Assembly: GCF_003063355.1 (NCBI RefSeq)
Contig: NZ_NESH01000002.1
Span: 868,001-932,000 of the forward strand
DNA: 64,000 bases
DNA from: Limnohabitans sp. Bal53
Lineage (GTDB): Bacteria; Pseudomonadota; Gammaproteobacteria; Burkholderiales; Burkholderiaceae_C
Reading direction: 5' to 3'
The stretch's first letter is position 1. The number at the start of each line of letters is the position of its first letter. A model generated the notes under the pieces. That model saw nothing but the letters and a program-made list of their open reading frames with translations, made no database searches and had not been told where the DNA came from. The position numbers and the translations under genes were made by a program. Positions 61,708-64,000 of this stretch are shown piece after piece.

Positions 61708-63408
61708 ATGAGCGACAAAATCATCCCGATCACCCCCATCAACAGCCGCAGCGCCAACATCACCGAGGGCAAATCGCGCGCCCCCAACCGGTCGATGTAC
61801 TACGCCATGGGCTATGAACAGAGCGATTTCGTCAAACCGATGGTGGGCGTGGCCAACGGGCACAGCACCATCACCCCTTGCAACAGCGGCCTGCAAAAGT
61901 TGGCCGATGCCGCCATTGAGGGCATCGAAGCCGCCGGTGGCAACGCCCAAGTCTTTGGCACCCCCACCATCTCGGATGGCATGGCCATGGGCACCGAGGG
62001 CATGAAATACTCGCTCGTGTCGCGCGAGGTGATTGCCGACTGCGTGGAAACCTGCGTGCAAGGCCAGTGGATGGACGGCGTGCTGGTGGTCGGCGGTTGC
62101 GACAAGAACATGCCCGGCGGCCTGATGGGCATGCTGCGCGCCAACGTGCCCGCCATTTACGTGTACGGCGGCACCATTTTGCCGGGCCGCTACCAAGGCA
62201 AAGACCTGAACATCGTGAGCGTCTTCGAAGCCGTGGGCGAAAACGCTGCAGGCAAGCTGAGCGACGATGACCTGCTCGAGATCGAAAAGCGCGCCATCCC
62301 CGGCACGGGTTCGTGCGGCGGCATGTACACCGCCAACACCATGTCTTCGGCTTTCGAAGCGCTGGGCATCTCTTTGCCCTACTCCTCCACCATGGCCAAC
62401 GTGCACGACGAAAAAGTCGAATCGGCCAAAGAGTCGGCCCGCGTTTTGGTGGAAGCCATCCGCAAAGGCATCAAGCCGCGCGACATCGTGACACGCAAGT
62501 CTATTGAAAACGCCGTGGCCGTGATCATGGCCACCGGGGGCTCGACCAATGCGGTGTTGCATTTCTTGGCGATTGCCCACTGCGCAGGTGTGGAGTGGAC
62601 CATCGACGATTTCGAACGCATCCGTCAGCGCACGCCCGTTTTGTGTGACCTCAAGCCCAGCGGCAAGGCCTTGGCAGTTGACTTGCACAAGGCAGGCGGT
62701 ATTCCGCAAGTCATGAAGATCTTGCTCAACGCCGGTTTGCTGCACGGTGACTGCATCACCATCACCGGCCAGACCATCGCCGAGGTGCTCAAGGATGTGC
62801 CAGACGCCCCGCAAGAGCAAAGCGTCATCCACACCATCGAAAACGCGATGTACAAGCAAGGCCACTTGGCCATCCTCAAGGGCAACCTGTCGCCCGAAGG
62901 CGCTGTGGCCAAAATCACCGGCCTGAAAAACCCGGTCATCACCGGTCCAGCCCGCGTGTTCGACGACGAGCAATCAGCCCTGCAAGCCATTTTGGCAGGC
63001 AAGATCCAGGCTGGTGATGTGATGGTTTTGCGCTACCTGGGTCCCAAAGGCGGCCCCGGTATGCCCGAAATGCTGGCCCCCACGGGCGCGCTGATCGGTG
63101 CAGGCTTGGGTGAAAGCGTAGGCCTGATCACCGACGGCCGTTTCTCCGGCGGCACGTGGGGCATGGTGGTGGGCCACGTCGCCCCAGAAGCCGCAGCTGG
63201 CGGCACCATCGCCTTTGTGCATGAAGGCGACAGCATCACCATCGACGCGCACAAGCTGATTTTGGAACTCAACGTGCCCGAAGCGGAACTGGCCAAGCGA
63301 CGCGAAGGTTGGAAAGCCCCCGAGCCCCGTTACACCCGTGGCGTGCAGGCCAAGTTCGCCTTCAACGCATCGAGCGCCAGCAAAGGCGCTGTTCTCGACT
63401 TGTATTGA
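61708..63408 (+). CDS. ilvD: Dihydroxy-acid dehydratase
   Basis: A 566-residue enzyme of valine/isoleucine synthesis. Cluster cysteines are Cys58 ([11 protein letters not shown]), Cys131 ([10 protein letters not shown]) and Cys203 ([15 protein letters not shown]), which fits a [2Fe-2S] IlvD. The C-terminal part has [32 protein letters not shown]. Length is normal. A TAGAAT 38 bp upstream may be a -10. A strong terminator follows. Confidence 0.97.
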   Translation: MSDKIIPITPINSRSANITEGKSRAPNRSMYYAMGYEQSDFVKPMVGVANGHSTITPCNSGLQKLADAAIEGIEAAGGNAQVFGTPTISDGMAMGTEGMKYSLVSREVIADCVETCVQGQWMDGVLVVGGCDKNMPGGLMGMLRANVPAIYVYGGTILPGRYQGKDLNIVSVFEAVGENAAGKLSDDDLLEIEKRAIPGTGSCGGMYTANTMSSAFEALGISLPYSSTMANVHDEKVESAKESARVLVEAIRKGIKPRDIVTRKSIENAVAVIMATGGSTNAVLHFLAIAHCAGVEWTIDDFERIRQRTPVLCDLKPSGKALAVDLHKAGGIPQVMKILLNAGLLHGDCITITGQTIAEVLKDVPDAPQEQSVIHTIENAMYKQGHLAILKGNLSPEGAVAKITGLKNPVITGPARVFDDEQSALQAILAGKIQAGDVMVLRYLGPKGGPGMPEMLAPTGALIGAGLGESVGLITDGRFSGGTWGMVVGHVAPEAAAGGTIAFVHEGDSITIDAHKLILELNVPEAELAKRREGWKAPEPRYTRGVQAKFAFNASSASKGAVLDLY

Positions 63409-63421
63409 CGCGTTCTTGACG

Positions 63422-63459
63422 CCCACAAAAAAGCCGCTGTCAAGCGGCTTTTTTGTGGG
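63422..63459. terminator. Strong bidirectional terminator after ilvD
   Basis: CCCACAAAAAAGCCGCT, loop GTCA, AGCGGCTTTTTTGTGGG: a perfect 17-pair stem with six A on one side and six T on the other, so it ends transcription from ilvD and from the converging GlcG-like gene. Confidence 0.93.
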
Positions 63460-63513
63460 TCCATGGTTTTTACAAAACCTTCAGGTCGGCTCCATGCCGC
63501 CCTGAACAGGGGT

Positions 63514-63921
63514 TCACAGACCGATGGCGGCGATACCAGCTTTGGCGATTTGAGCGTCTTCGTTCGACTTCACGCCACTCACACCGACTGCGCCCAAGCA
63601 AAAACCGTCCTTCATGATCGGCACACCACCTTCGAGCATGCCTTGGATCGTCGGGGCCGACAAAAAGGAAGCGCGTCCACCATTGATCACGTCTTCGTAA
63701 ACCTTGCTCTCGCGGCGACCCAAGGCTGCGGTGTGCGCTTTGGACGGGGCGATGTGCGCAGACACCGGTGGGGCACCGTCCAGACGGGCAAAGTGCAACA
63801 AATGGCCACCCGCATCCACAATGGCGATACTGACCGCCCAATTGTTTTGGAGGGCTTCGGCTTCGGCCGCTGCGGCAATGGCTTTGACATCGGACAGTTC
63901 GAGACAGGACTGAGTTTTCAT
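63514..63921 (-). CDS. GlcG/HbpS-family (DUF336) protein
   Basis: A 135-residue protein. ALQNNWAVSIAIVDAGGHLL, HFARLDGAPPVSAHIAPSKA and GGVPIMKDGFCLGAVGVSGV are typical of the GlcG/HbpS family. HbpS members bind haem or sense redox; GlcG is of unknown function in glycolate operons. The start ATG at 63921 gives MKTQSCLELSD; a longer frame upstream is unlikely. No glycolate genes are next to it in the window. It converges on ilvD. Confidence 0.88.
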   Translation of the reverse strand: MKTQSCLELSDVKAIAAAAEAEALQNNWAVSIAIVDAGGHLLHFARLDGAPPVSAHIAPSKAHTAALGRRESKVYEDVINGGRASFLSAPTIQGMLEGGVPIMKDGFCLGAVGVSGVKSNEDAQIAKAGIAAIGL

Positions 63922-64000
63922 GGGCGTGAGGATCTTAAAAATGAAAACCACAAGCATACACGCGCGCTGCCCGTTGATTGCTCACCCCAATGCAAAAGTG

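Noticed and set aside
61663..62973. 436-codon open frame antisense to ilvD
   Set aside because: His/Gly/Ala-rich shadow of a highly conserved gene.

Overview
The window reads as a chromosomal segment of a motile, microaerobically competent betaproteobacterium, most likely Burkholderiales, family Comamonadaceae (Limnohabitans, Rhodoferax or Curvibacter type). This is inferred from high GC by eye, the lgt/ilvD divergent pair, a Bug-type (tripartite tricarboxylate) binding protein, a zapB-like/zapA/6S RNA block, an FNR-cbb3 oxidase cluster and betaproteobacterial flagellar proteins. No rRNA, tRNA, insertion sequence, prophage or CRISPR array was seen.

Positions 1-20067 hold a flagellar locus. 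At the left are accessory genes: a FlgP-like LPP20 fragment, an FlgT-like protein, a FimV-like secreted protein, a FliK-like protein and a soluble FlhB C-domain homologue (FlhX type). Then come flgA-flgM-flgN on the minus strand, a separate LysM/transglycosylase-like gene, and a continuous flgBCDEFGHIJKL-fliD block. A perfect sigma-54 promoter precedes flgB, and sigma-28-like promoters precede flgM and fliD. FlgJ lacks the muramidase domain. FlgE (881 aa) and FlgK (835 aa) are unusually large.

Positions 20369-26896 hold a FixJ/NarL-type response regulator. It faces a minus-strand operon for an OmpA-like protein, a large Bap-like Ig-repeat surface protein, two related small secreted proteins (one with HExxH) and an orphan family-3 solute-binding protein. 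Positions 26897-30595 are housekeeping genes: serB, a DUF3820 protein, an alpha/beta hydrolase, a PLP aminotransferase and nth.

Positions 30768-35324 hold the most intriguing unit. It is a tightly overlapped four-gene operon: DUF3348 protein, DUF802 protein (MotA/TolQ/ZorA-like membrane domain with a very long coiled-coil tail), a MotB/ZorB-like OmpA protein, and a DUF2894 protein. It looks like a proton-driven stator complex of unknown function.

Positions 35341-42372 contain a TauD-like dioxygenase, a glutaredoxin and a cobalamin uptake operon (btuB, two binding-protein-like genes, btuC, btuD) behind a cobalamin riboswitch. Positions 42459-44900 hold zapB-like, zapA, 6S RNA, a TauE/SafE transporter and a SIMPL-domain protein. 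Positions 44992-56546 are an oxygen-response island: a TauE/SafE-like membrane protein, hemN, fnr, the cbb3 oxidase genes ccoNOQP, ccoG, a short FixH-like gene, ccoS, ccoI and a universal stress protein, with FNR boxes at the key promoters. The rest carries a family-1 solute-binding protein, a malonyl-CoA synthetase-like ligase, a Bug protein, lgt, ilvD and a GlcG/HbpS-family protein.
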